From assembly GCA_963790435.1 (NCBI GenBank), contig CAWBOI010000003.1:62001-126000 (forward strand): DNA of 64,000 bases. Reading direction: 5' to 3'. This document shows, piece by piece, positions 1 through 7,835 of the stretch (positions are counted from its first letter, which is position 1; each line of letters begins with the position of its first letter). The notes under the pieces were generated by a model, which saw only the letters and a program-made list of their open reading frames with translations, did no database searches and had not been told where the DNA came from. A program made the translations under genes and the position numbers. The stretch comes from Ilyomonas sp963790435. GTDB lineage: Bacteria; Bacteroidota; Bacteroidia; Chitinophagales; Chitinophagaceae.

Positions 1-646
1 GATTGCAATACCAAACGGCGTGGCTTGTTACAATGTACTCACCGGCTTTAAATGGATTGCCGAACTGATAAAAGAAAAAGAAGGAAAAGAAAACTACATC
101 ATTGGTGGTGAAGAAAGTTTTGGTTTGATGGTGGGCGATCAGCTTCGCGATAAAGATGCCGTTTCCGCCGTTGCGTTTCTTTGCGAAATGACGGCTTATT
201 TAAAAAACAAAGGCATGACTTTGTTTGATAAGCTCATCGAGTTGTATAAAGATTATGGTTTTTACTTAGAAAACCTTATCAGCATTACGAAGAAAGGTAT
301 GCGCGGAGGGGAAGAAATTGCTGAAATGATGCAAGGTTATCGTGATAATCCGCCTAAAGACATCAATGGCTCGCCTGTGTTGGAATTGTTAGATTATGAA
401 GTGAGAAAAGGTAAGAATTTAATCACCGGCGAAGAGTGGGACATTACACTTCCCAAGAGCAATGTGTTGCAGTTTAAACTGGCAGATGGCAGTAAAATAT
501 CAGCACGGCCATCGGGCACAGAGCCTAAGATAAAATTCTATTTCAGCGTGCATACCATCCTGGAAAAAGAAGAAGATTACGAAGCCACACGCACGAAGCT
601 GGAAGACAGAATTAAAGCCATTATCGCTGACATGAAATTGAAGTAA
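1..646 (+). CDS. Phosphoglucomutase/phosphomannomutase, C-terminal part
   Basis: This is the C-terminal part of an alpha-D-phosphohexomutase, which moves phosphate between C1 and C6 of a hexose in the cytoplasm. The gene runs in from beyond the left edge: the frame is open from base 2 with no stop, so the GTG at 20 is an internal codon. About 214 codons are visible. GGEESFG near the start of the fragment matches the sugar-binding loop, and RPSGTEPKIKFYF near the end is the phosphate-binding loop of domain 4. The sequence looks closest to the PGM2-like branch (glucose-1-phosphate or ribose phosphate mutases), but substrate cannot be fixed from this part. A strong terminator follows 19 bases after the stop. 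Confidence 0.9.
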   Translation, partial: IAIPNGVACYNVLTGFKWIAELIKEKEGKENYIIGGEESFGLMVGDQLRDKDAVSAVAFLCEMTAYLKNKGMTLFDKLIELYKDYGFYLENLISITKKGMRGGEEIAEMMQGYRDNPPKDINGSPVLELLDYEVRKGKNLITGEEWDITLPKSNVLQFKLADGSKISARPSGTEPKIKFYFSVHTILEKEEDYEATRTKLEDRIKAIIADMKLK

Positions 647-664
647 ACACAAAAAAAATTTCAG

Positions 665-711
665 GCAAAAACAAACCCGCTCTTTGTATAAAGCGGGTTT
701 GTTTTTATAGA
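665..711 (+). terminator. Intrinsic terminator after phosphohexomutase gene
   Basis: The arms AAACCCGCT and AGCGGGTTT close over a short loop and are followed by GTTTTTAT. The left arm is preceded by, and merges with, a copy of GCAAAAACAAA at 665-675. It lies between convergent genes and could serve both. Confidence 0.85.
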
Positions 712-784
712 TATATCAGCTACTCAATACAGCAGTGGAATCTGCAATTCAAGATCAAAAAACATTTTAGTCATCAAGATAAAA

Positions 785-2047
785 TCAATATTCCATTTTT
801 CGCAAAGCCGGTGCTTTTATCCAGGTAACAACTACCACAAGCAACGTCATGCAACCGCCAAACACTACCGATGAGATAACGCCCATCAGCTTTGCCATTA
901 CGCCGCTTTCAAATTGTCCCAATTCGTTGCTGCTATTGATAAACATAGAGTTTACGCTGGTAACACGGCCTCGCATGTTATCCGGCGTTTTCAGTTGCGT
1001 AATGGTGCCTCTGATCACCACACTAATGCCATCCAACATACCACTGATCATCAAAGCCAAAAAAGAAAGCCAGAATAATTTTGACAAACCAAAAATAATA
1101 ATACAAGTGCCAAAGCCTGCCACTGCATACATGAGTGAGTAACCTTGTTTTCTTTTTAAGGGGGAAAAAGTTAGCCATATCACAATAAGGATAGAACCGA
1201 AATCAGATGCGGCATTTAGAAAGCCGAAACCTTCGGCGCCGATGTGCAAAATATCTCTTGCAAAAACCGGAACCATTGCTACGGCTCCGCCAAACAAAAC
1301 GGCAAATAAATCGAGCGAAATGGCACCCAACAATTCTTTTGTTTTAAAAACAAATGATAGCCCTTCGCGAACACTATCCCATGTTCGTCTTTCGCCACGT
1401 TCGTTGGCAGCCGGTTTATTCTTAATTAACGACATGGAAAGCAAAGCAAAAACTAACAAAGCAGAGACAACAACGAGCGTTCCTCCAATGTTCAAATGTG
1501 CAATTAATAAACCGCCTACAGCATGGCCTGTTACAGAAGCTGATAAATAAGTTCCCTGGTTCCAGGTGATGGCGTTTTGCAGCATATTGCGGGGCACAAT
1601 ATTAGCCACCAGAACATTAAAAGTTGGCCCCGAAAACGAACGCACAATGCCTGTGCAAAATACTACGGCGTATATAACTTTTGCAATGTTATTGTTGCTT
1701 ATATAACTATGCGTTTTGCTGGTTGATAACAAGAAAAAAATAAGGGCTGCCACCGCATACAAAGCAATGCAAATGAGCATCAGCTTTCGCTTTTCGCTAA
1801 TGTCTATCACATGCCCGGCATACAACGCCAAACCCACGGCTGGTATCACTTCCGACAAACCAATTAAGCCAATGGCAAACGGGTCGTTGGTTAAATTGTA
1901 AATCCACCAACCCAATACTGTTGTTAACATACGGATTGCCACGGTAAAAGAAAAGCGGCTGATAAGCAAGTTGCGATATTCAACAATGCTTACTGCCGCA
2001 AAAGGATTGTTGCTTTTGATTGTGATATTACTGTCTGCTTCTGCCAT
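785..2047 (-). CDS. MFS transporter, EntS/MFS_3-like
   Basis: A 420-residue major facilitator of the inner membrane with about 12 hydrophobic helices in two halves. The N-terminus is cytoplasmic, starting near MAEADSN, and the first helix follows YRNLLISRF. The loop between helices 2 and 3 carries the family-like pattern GHVIDISEKRK. The segment NIVPRNMLQNAITWNQ is typical of the MFS_3 group, which includes the enterobactin exporter EntS and related drug or siderophore exporters. The cargo cannot be told from sequence. It starts 26 bases after the stop of the deoxynucleoside kinase gene on the same strand, so the two are probably cotranscribed. Confidence 0.85.
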   Translation of the reverse strand: MAEADSNITIKSNNPFAAVSIVEYRNLLISRFSFTVAIRMLTTVLGWWIYNLTNDPFAIGLIGLSEVIPAVGLALYAGHVIDISEKRKLMLICIALYAVAALIFFLLSTSKTHSYISNNNIAKVIYAVVFCTGIVRSFSGPTFNVLVANIVPRNMLQNAITWNQGTYLSASVTGHAVGGLLIAHLNIGGTLVVVSALLVFALLSMSLIKNKPAANERGERRTWDSVREGLSFVFKTKELLGAISLDLFAVLFGGAVAMVPVFARDILHIGAEGFGFLNAASDFGSILIVIWLTFSPLKRKQGYSLMYAVAGFGTCIIIFGLSKLFWLSFLALMISGMLDGISVVIRGTITQLKTPDNMRGRVTSVNSMFINSSNELGQFESGVMAKLMGVISSVVFGGCMTLLVVVVTWIKAPALRKMEY

Positions 2048-2073
2048 TCTTTTATTTTCAAATCAAAAACAAA

Positions 2074-2703
2074 TTAGGATAACATTACGAACTGTTGATT
2101 TTCAAATGGTACTTCCAAAGCATCAACAATGGATTGCAGATGTGCATCATTACTCAAAAAATCGGCGCCATCGGCTTCTACAAAAATGGTTTTGATTTTG
2201 TTTTGTTTAATGTAATTGCTGTAAGTATCCTGTATGCTTTGCAAATAAGAATCGGGTATTTTTTGTTCATAGCTCCGGTTGCGTTTTTTAATGTTTCGCT
2301 GCAAGCGAGCAATGGAACTATGCAGATAAATAATGACATCGGGAAACACCAGTTGCTGCTGCATAATATCAAACAATTTTTGAAACAATTTGAACTCTTC
2401 CTCCGGCAAATTGATGCGCGCAAACAGCAAGCATTTGGTAAACAAATAATCTGATACAGTAACGCTTTGAAACAAATCGGTTTTAAACAAAGAATCTTTC
2501 AGTTGCTTAAAACGTTCTGCCATAAAAAACAGTTCCAGCGGAAAAGCATATTGCTTTGGATTGTCGTAAAACTTAGGCAGAAAAGGATTGTCGGCAAACT
2601 CTTCCAGAATCAATCTTGCGTTTAATTTCTTTGCCAGCAGGTGCGCCAGCGTTGTTTTTCCGGCTCCTATGTTCCCTTCGATGGTAATAAATCGGTGTTG
2701 CAT
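2074..2703 (-). CDS. Deoxynucleoside kinase (dGK/dAK family)
   Basis: A 209-residue cytoplasmic kinase of the nucleoside salvage pathway, phosphorylating a deoxynucleoside (deoxyadenosine or deoxyguanosine in bacterial relatives) with ATP. The P-loop GNIGAGKTT is at residues 10-18. The ERA/DRS-type segment appears around VSDYLFTKCLLFARINL, and an arginine-rich LID region, RNIKKRNRSYEQK, follows IIYLHSS. The length suits the family. The ATG start is directly before the conserved FITIEGNIGAG strand. It is the upstream gene of the pair with the MFS exporter. Which deoxynucleoside is preferred cannot be read from the sequence. Confidence 0.88.
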   Translation of the reverse strand: MQHRFITIEGNIGAGKTTLAHLLAKKLNARLILEEFADNPFLPKFYDNPKQYAFPLELFFMAERFKQLKDSLFKTDLFQSVTVSDYLFTKCLLFARINLPEEEFKLFQKLFDIMQQQLVFPDVIIYLHSSIARLQRNIKKRNRSYEQKIPDSYLQSIQDTYSNYIKQNKIKTIFVEADGADFLSNDAHLQSIVDALEVPFENQQFVMLS

Positions 2704-2809
2704 GAGGTGAGGTCAAAAATAGTACTTTGTAAGCTACGAGGGATGCGCTTTGAGCTTTGAACGTTTGATACATAATGAACTTTTGTTTTTGCCCCAATTT
2801 CTTACTTGC

Positions 2810-2863
2810 AGCTTGCGGTCAAAAGCTTGCGGCCCGAAGCTCACAGCCCACCGCTCGCAGCTT
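2810..2863. repeat. GC-rich degenerate repeat with AGCTTGCGG units
   Basis: Within the 273-bp divergent gap, CAGCTTGCGG, AAGCTTGCGGC, GAAGCTC and GCTCGCAGCTT follow one another as a degenerate direct and inverted repeat. It is much richer in G+C than the rest of the gap. It may be a dispersed intergenic repeat, but only this copy is visible here. Confidence 0.45.
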
Positions 2864-2864
2864 C

Positions 2865-2895
2865 TTTGCCATTTGCTCTCTTCCCTCTACTTTTG
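2865..2895 (+). promoter_or_regulatory. Bacteroidota-type promoter for lpdA
   Basis: TTTG at 2865-2868 and TACTTTTG at 2888-2895 are separated by 19 bases, matching the -33 TTTG / -7 TAnnTTTG promoter of Bacteroidota. The predicted transcription start would be near 2900, about 75 bases before the lpdA ATG. Confidence 0.55.
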
Positions 2896-2976
2896 CTGCC
2901 TGAAAAAAGAACACGATTGCTGTAGCTGACAAAAAAGAAGCAGCAATCTTTACAAACTAATAAAATCAATCCATTT

Positions 2977-4386
2977 ATGGCATACGATGTTGTAGTTCTG
3001 GGCAGCGGACCGGGCGGTTATCCGGCAGCTATCCGTGCTTCTCAGTTGGGTTTTAAAGTAGCAATTATTGAAAAGGAAAGTTTGGGCGGCATTTGCCTGA
3101 ATTGGGGATGTATTCCTACCAAAGCCCTGATCAAAAGTGCGAATGTATATGACTATGCTAAACATGCTGCTGCTTATGGCATCAATGTGCCAAATGCTTC
3201 GGCCGATTTTGGCGGCGTTATCAAACGCAGCCGCGGTGTGGCAGATAAGATGAACAAAGGTGTTGCCTTCCTGATGAAGAAAAATAAAATTGATGTCATC
3301 ATGGGCTATGGCACACTGGCTGGCAAAGGCAAAATATCGGTAAAAACAAACGATGGCAAAGAACAGATTGTTGAAGGAAAATACATCATCATTGCTACAG
3401 GTGGAAGAAGCCGCGAGTTGCCCAACTTAAAGCAGGATGGTAAAAAAGTAGTGGGCTATCGCGAAGCCATGGTATTGCCACAACAACCCAAAAGCATGAT
3501 TATTGTTGGCAGCGGCGCCATCGGTGTTGAGTTTGCCTATGTTTATAATTCGATGGGAACAAAAGTTACCATTGTTGAGTTTTTGCCGCGCGTTGTGCCG
3601 GTAGAAGACGAAGAAGTTTCAAAAGAATTAGAAAAGCAATTTAAGAAGCAAGGCATTGAAATTATGACGAGTTCAACCGTCGAATCGGTTGATACTTCTG
3701 GCAATGGTGTAAAGGCACAAGTGAAAAAGCCTGACGGCAGCACCGTTACGCTCGAAGCTGACATTGTATTAAGTGCCGTTGGCGTAGTAGCAAACGTTGA
3801 AAACATTGGCTTGGAAGCGTTAGGCATCAAAACGGAAAGAGGCAAGATTGTGGTTGACAAATATGGACAAACCAACGTGCCCGGCTTCTTCTCTATTGGC
3901 GATTGTACGCCCAACCAGGCGCTGGCACACAAAGCCACCAAAGAAGGCATTAATGCTGCCGAATACATTGGATTTTTAGAAAAGAAAACACCTCACCAAC
4001 CGGAAGCAATGGATTATAGCAACATTCCAGGTTGTACCTATTGCACACCCGAAATTGCATCGGTAGGTTATACCGAAAAAGGTGCAAAAGAAGCCGGCTA
4101 TGAAGTTAAAGTTGGCAAGTTTCCGTTTGTGGCAAGTGGCAAAGCAACGGCAGCCGGCGCTACTGATGGTTTTGTAAAAATGATTTACGATGCAAAGTAC
4201 GGCGAACTGCTCGGTGCGCACATGATTGGTGCTAACGTTACCGAAATGATTGCCGAAATTTCGGTTGCGCGCAAGTTGGAAACCACAGCGCATGAGATAT
4301 TGAATGCTATACATCCTCACCCAACTATGAGCGAAGCGGTGAAAGAAGCAACGGCTGTTGCGTATGGTGAAGCGACAGATATTTAG
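2977..4386 (+). CDS. lpdA: Dihydrolipoyl dehydrogenase (E3)
   Basis: A 469-residue FAD disulfide reductase that re-oxidises dihydrolipoamide for the pyruvate, 2-oxoglutarate or branched-chain dehydrogenase complexes. The FAD-binding motif GSGPGG is at residues 9-14. The redox-active disulfide is C40 and C45 in GGICLNWGCIPTK. The NAD-binding motif GSGAIGVEFA is mid-protein, the second FAD contact is FSIGDCT, and the catalytic His-Glu pair lies in HPHPTMSEAV near the C-terminus. The length is the usual one for E3. It stands alone rather than beside E1/E2 genes, so it probably serves several complexes. It has its own promoter and is closed by a terminator at 4401-4449. Confidence 0.96.
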   Translation: MAYDVVVLGSGPGGYPAAIRASQLGFKVAIIEKESLGGICLNWGCIPTKALIKSANVYDYAKHAAAYGINVPNASADFGGVIKRSRGVADKMNKGVAFLMKKNKIDVIMGYGTLAGKGKISVKTNDGKEQIVEGKYIIIATGGRSRELPNLKQDGKKVVGYREAMVLPQQPKSMIIVGSGAIGVEFAYVYNSMGTKVTIVEFLPRVVPVEDEEVSKELEKQFKKQGIEIMTSSTVESVDTSGNGVKAQVKKPDGSTVTLEADIVLSAVGVVANVENIGLEALGIKTERGKIVVDKYGQTNVPGFFSIGDCTPNQALAHKATKEGINAAEYIGFLEKKTPHQPEAMDYSNIPGCTYCTPEIASVGYTEKGAKEAGYEVKVGKFPFVASGKATAAGATDGFVKMIYDAKYGELLGAHMIGANVTEMIAEISVARKLETTAHEILNAIHPHPTMSEAVKEATAVAYGEATDI

Positions 4387-4400
4387 AAATTGAAGCATTT

Positions 4401-4449
4401 ATAAAAGAGGCGCAAAGAAGAAAATCATCTTGCTTTGTGCCTCTTTTAT
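4401..4449 (+). terminator. Intrinsic terminator after lpdA
   Basis: Seventeen-base arms (4401-4417 and 4433-4449), starting ATAAAAGAGG and ending CCTCTTTTAT, pair with one G-U and enclose about 15 bases. A T-rich run follows. Confidence 0.85.
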
Positions 4450-4667
4450 TTTCTCATTCAATAGTATTTTAAAAGCATCTGCTTTACAAATTTTAACTGA
4501 TTCTTCGTTATATTATATTCTGTTCATCTAATTGGCGAGATCGCTTTATAATCTGCCATCATTGATTTTAGTTATTGAATTAAAAAATTGGATAATTTTA
4601 AAATCTCGGTTGCTATGATAATGTGGTAGTTTGCTGATTTTAAATTTTGCTTGCCAAATCTAAATTT

Positions 4668-7118
4668 ATGAGAAAAAGTCTTGTATGGTTAGCTATCATT
4701 TCTTGCTTTTCATCAAACATAAAAGGTCAGTTAAACAATCCTGGTTTTACAAACATCATCAACAAGCTTACTTCGTTTTCTTCTACCCATAAAACAGAAA
4801 AAGCGTATCTGCAATTTGATAAACCCTATTATGCAGCAGGCGATACGATGTATTTCAAAGCGTATGTAACCGCAGGCGAACGACATCAACTTACAGATAT
4901 CAGCGGTGTATTGCATGTTGATTTCATCAACCCAAAAAATAAAATTGAGCAGTCAATACCCTTACAAATTGATAGCGGAATATGCTGGGGAGATTTTGTT
5001 TTGCCCGATTCTTTGCCGGCTGGAAATTATAAAATCAGAGCTTATACGCAATGGATGCGCAACAGAGGAGAAACCGATTTTTTTGAACGGGATATTTCGA
5101 TTGGATCGTTGACAAAAAATGATACAGACAGCTTAATAAAGCCAGCCATTCAACCAACGAAAACTAAATCCGATCTTCAATTTTTTCCCGAAGGAGGCAG
5201 CTTTGTAGTTGACATTCCTACGAAAATAGCTTTTAAAGCGATTGCTGCAAACGGCTTATCTGTTAACGTAAAAGGAGTTGTTGTTGACAAACAAAACAAA
5301 GAGTTAGGCACATTTGCTTCAACGCACGCAGGCATGGGTTATTTTGTTCTTACGCCAACCGAAGGCAACAGTTATAAAGCGGAAGTAAGTTTTGGTGACG
5401 GAACGCAAAGTACCGTTGATTTGCCAACCCCAATTTCAGCAGGTGTTAGCCTAAGTGTAACAACTAATTCAGATGCAAAAACATCCATCAGGGTAATAGC
5501 AAATAACGCTTATTATCACGCCAATCAAAACAAAGATTTGTTTTTGCTCATTTATTCAGGCGGAACTGCCATTACCGCTCCTTTTACCTTAGATGCGAAT
5601 GTCATTTCTCTCAGCATCGCGAAGCAGCAACTTCATACCGGCGTTGCACGGGTTACTTTGTTTTCAAGTGGCGGAGAACCTTTGTGCGAACGTTTGTTTT
5701 TTGTGCAAAAACACGATGCGCTTACTCTGCACATTGATTCGGCTAAAGCAGAATATGCCAAAAGAGAGAAAGTAAACATATCATTGAATGCAAAAGATGC
5801 AAAGGGAGCCAATGCTTCAGGACATTTTTCTATGTCAGTTGTTGATGAAAACGTAGTACCATCAAACGACACGAACGAAACCACCCTACTCACTTATTTA
5901 TTACTTACCTCAGAACTTAAGGGATACATTGAGCAACCGGATTATTATTTTATTGATAGTACTGAACATGCACGCAACGATTTAGATGTACTGATGCTAA
6001 CGCAAGGGTATCGGGATTTTGAGTGGAAGCAGGTGTTTGATAGCAGCCATGTTCTGCTCGCTTATCTTCCCGAAAAAGGCTTTGGCATTAGTGGTAGAGT
6101 AACCAATACTACAGGCAAGCCTTTGGAAAACGCAAGCATTAATTTGCTGCCTGCCGATGGTGGTTTTGTGTTAAACAGAACCACCGATAACAAAGGCTTG
6201 TTTCATTTCTCAAACCTTATTTTTACAGATAGCTTTCATTTTATTTTAAATGCAGCAAATGCAAAAGGGAGCAATCTAACCAAGATCACTTATTTCGCAG
6301 ATAGCCTTCAGCCCACGGCACCTGTTAGCCACTTGAACCGCTTAGCAATGTCAACCGACGATACAGCGGTGCAAGTGTATCTTCAAAGCACTAAAAGTTA
6401 CAGAAATGGGAATGTCAATTTTAGCAATGACAAATCTCATCTTTTAAAACCAGTAACTGTAAAAACGGTTAAAAAGGAGGACCAATACAGAACCTCAAGC
6501 TTAGCCGGAGCCGGACATGCCGACCAGGTGATGCACGCTGATGAAATTGAACAAATAGGCGGACAGCTATCAACCAGTTTGAATGGGAGATTGCGTGGTG
6601 TAGGATTTTCTAATGGTAAGCCGTATCTGCGGGGTATTAGTACCGGCCCCATGTTAGTAGTAATAGACGGAGCCGAAGTTCCGATGGATAGCTTATCATC
6701 TTTTACTATAGATGATATTCCTTCAACCCAGATTGAAACAATTGAAGTGCTCAAGTATACCAGCGCAGGTATTTATGGGATGAATGGCGGCAACGGCGTA
6801 CTTGTGATTACAACTAAACAAGGTGGGGAAAAGTTTAACAGCACCACTTCCTACGGTATGTTGCCGGTAACATTGGAAGGCTTTTATAAAGCGAGAACTT
6901 TTTATTCTCCCAAGTACAATCTAAAAAACATCAATTCCAAACAACCCGATTTGCGCTCTACCATTTATTGGAATCCTGAAATAAAAACGGATGGCAATGG
7001 CAACGCGTTCATTGATTATTACAATGCTGATAACACCGGAACTTATAAGATAATCATTGAAGGAATTGATGACAAAGGCAACCTCGGCAGGCAAGTGTAC
7101 AGATACACGGTGCGATGA
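4668..7118 (+). CDS. MG2-domain protein with C-terminal TonB plug domain
   Basis: A secreted envelope protein of 816 residues. The N-terminus MRKSLVWLAIISCFSSNIKG is a signal peptide. The region after TEKAYLQFDKPYYAAGDTMYFKAYV is the MG2/alpha-2-macroglobulin-like 'chain' domain. Around residue 480 there is a carboxypeptidase-regulatory-like beta domain (GRVTNTTGKPLENASINLL), and near residue 650-720 a TonB-dependent receptor plug (GRLRGVGFSNGKPYLRG, IETIEVLKYTSAGIYGMNGG). There is no beta-barrel, so it is not itself a transporter. The ATG at 4668 is chosen over an upstream TTG at 4647 because it starts the signal peptide. Bacteroidota genomes hold several such proteins of unknown role. It may partner a TonB system or act as a surface adaptor. 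Confidence 0.8.
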   Translation: MRKSLVWLAIISCFSSNIKGQLNNPGFTNIINKLTSFSSTHKTEKAYLQFDKPYYAAGDTMYFKAYVTAGERHQLTDISGVLHVDFINPKNKIEQSIPLQIDSGICWGDFVLPDSLPAGNYKIRAYTQWMRNRGETDFFERDISIGSLTKNDTDSLIKPAIQPTKTKSDLQFFPEGGSFVVDIPTKIAFKAIAANGLSVNVKGVVVDKQNKELGTFASTHAGMGYFVLTPTEGNSYKAEVSFGDGTQSTVDLPTPISAGVSLSVTTNSDAKTSIRVIANNAYYHANQNKDLFLLIYSGGTAITAPFTLDANVISLSIAKQQLHTGVARVTLFSSGGEPLCERLFFVQKHDALTLHIDSAKAEYAKREKVNISLNAKDAKGANASGHFSMSVVDENVVPSNDTNETTLLTYLLLTSELKGYIEQPDYYFIDSTEHARNDLDVLMLTQGYRDFEWKQVFDSSHVLLAYLPEKGFGISGRVTNTTGKPLENASINLLPADGGFVLNRTTDNKGLFHFSNLIFTDSFHFILNAANAKGSNLTKITYFADSLQPTAPVSHLNRLAMSTDDTAVQVYLQSTKSYRNGNVNFSNDKSHLLKPVTVKTVKKEDQYRTSSLAGAGHADQVMHADEIEQIGGQLSTSLNGRLRGVGFSNGKPYLRGISTGPMLVVIDGAEVPMDSLSSFTIDDIPSTQIETIEVLKYTSAGIYGMNGGNGVLVITTKQGGEKFNSTTSYGMLPVTLEGFYKARTFYSPKYNLKNINSKQPDLRSTIYWNPEIKTDGNGNAFIDYYNADNTGTYKIIIEGIDDKGNLGRQVYRYTVR

Positions 7119-7140
7119 TTTGTTTTTGTGCTTTTTTCTC

Positions 7141-7575
7141 TCACGAAGTATGATCGCTGATGATATACCACTTGCCGTTTATCTTTTGAAACAACAAATC
7201 GAAATGCCCGCTGGGCGTATCTCTGTCTCTTATCAATGTGAATTTTCCGACTACAAAAAAATAATCCGGCGATAACCGTTTTACTTTTATAATATCAAAC
7301 GAAAGCACACCCATTGCAGCTTTGTTAGGATATCCCTTTTTATAATGTGCCAGCGTGTTGTCCCATCCATAAGTAACGCCTTTGCTGCCAATAAACATAA
7401 CAGAATCTGTCTTCGCATATCCCTGCATAAACGCATCTATATCGCCACCGTTCCAGGCAACGATTTGAGCAGTTAGTACATCGCGTACTTGTTGTTCGTC
7501 AGAAATAATTTGCGCTTTTCCGGCGAAACAAAAAGCCATCAGCAAGCAGCCGGTTATTAGTAGTTTTAGGTTCAT
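7141..7575 (-). CDS. Secreted SnoaL-like (NTF2-fold) protein
   Basis: A 144-residue protein with an N-terminal signal peptide (MNLKLLITGCLLMAFCFAGK, cut after AQ). The mature part, ISDEQQVRDVLTAQIVAWNG followed by DAFMQGYAKTDSVMFIG and GKWYIISDHTS, has the pattern of the DUF4440/SnoaL-like NTF2 fold. These small cone-shaped proteins bind a ligand or act as simple hydrolases or isomerases. The role here is unknown. The start is the ATG at 7575. The in-frame extension upstream (to 7632) only adds a hydrophobic, lysine-rich stretch that overlaps the inverted-repeat element. It is convergent with the MG2 gene, with 22 bases between stops. Confidence 0.72.
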   Translation of the reverse strand: MNLKLLITGCLLMAFCFAGKAQIISDEQQVRDVLTAQIVAWNGGDIDAFMQGYAKTDSVMFIGSKGVTYGWDNTLAHYKKGYPNKAAMGVLSFDIIKVKRLSPDYFFVVGKFTLIRDRDTPSGHFDLLFQKINGKWYIISDHTS

Positions 7576-7626
7576 CTTTTTTTTGATAAAAATAAAAAAG
7601 ATTAGCCAGAAAATGAAGCGGTTGCA

Positions 7627-7753
7627 CGTCATTGCGAGGAACGATGCAATCTGTGGATTACATCAATAAATGTTGTTTACAAATGGTATTGCTTTATTCA
7701 ATCAACATTCATCAATCACAAATTCACAGTTTGCTTCGTTCCTCGCAATGACG
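7627..7753. repeat. 127-bp inverted-repeat element (CGTCATTGCGAGGAACG)
   Basis: Left arm 7627-7659 and right arm 7721-7753 are 33-base inverted repeats with about four mismatches, each starting from its outer end with CGTCATTGCGAGGAACGA. The 61-bp AT-rich centre codes for nothing visible. The CGTCATTGCGAG word is a repeat head seen in many bacteria. The layout suggests a MITE-like or bacterial interspersed mosaic element. It sits about 80 bases before the smc start. Confidence 0.8.
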
Positions 7754-7835
7754 GCGGATTGCAATCTTTCACAGTAACACAAATAGCTATATTCTCAAAT
7801 TCAGTTATGTTCGCAGTTGAGAAAATTGAAAAGGC

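Noticed and set aside
849..1142. Open frames on the plus strand within the MFS gene (849-1142, 1242-1550, 1716-1901)
   Set aside because: They lie fully within a well-supported gene on the other strand and encode no recognisable domain.
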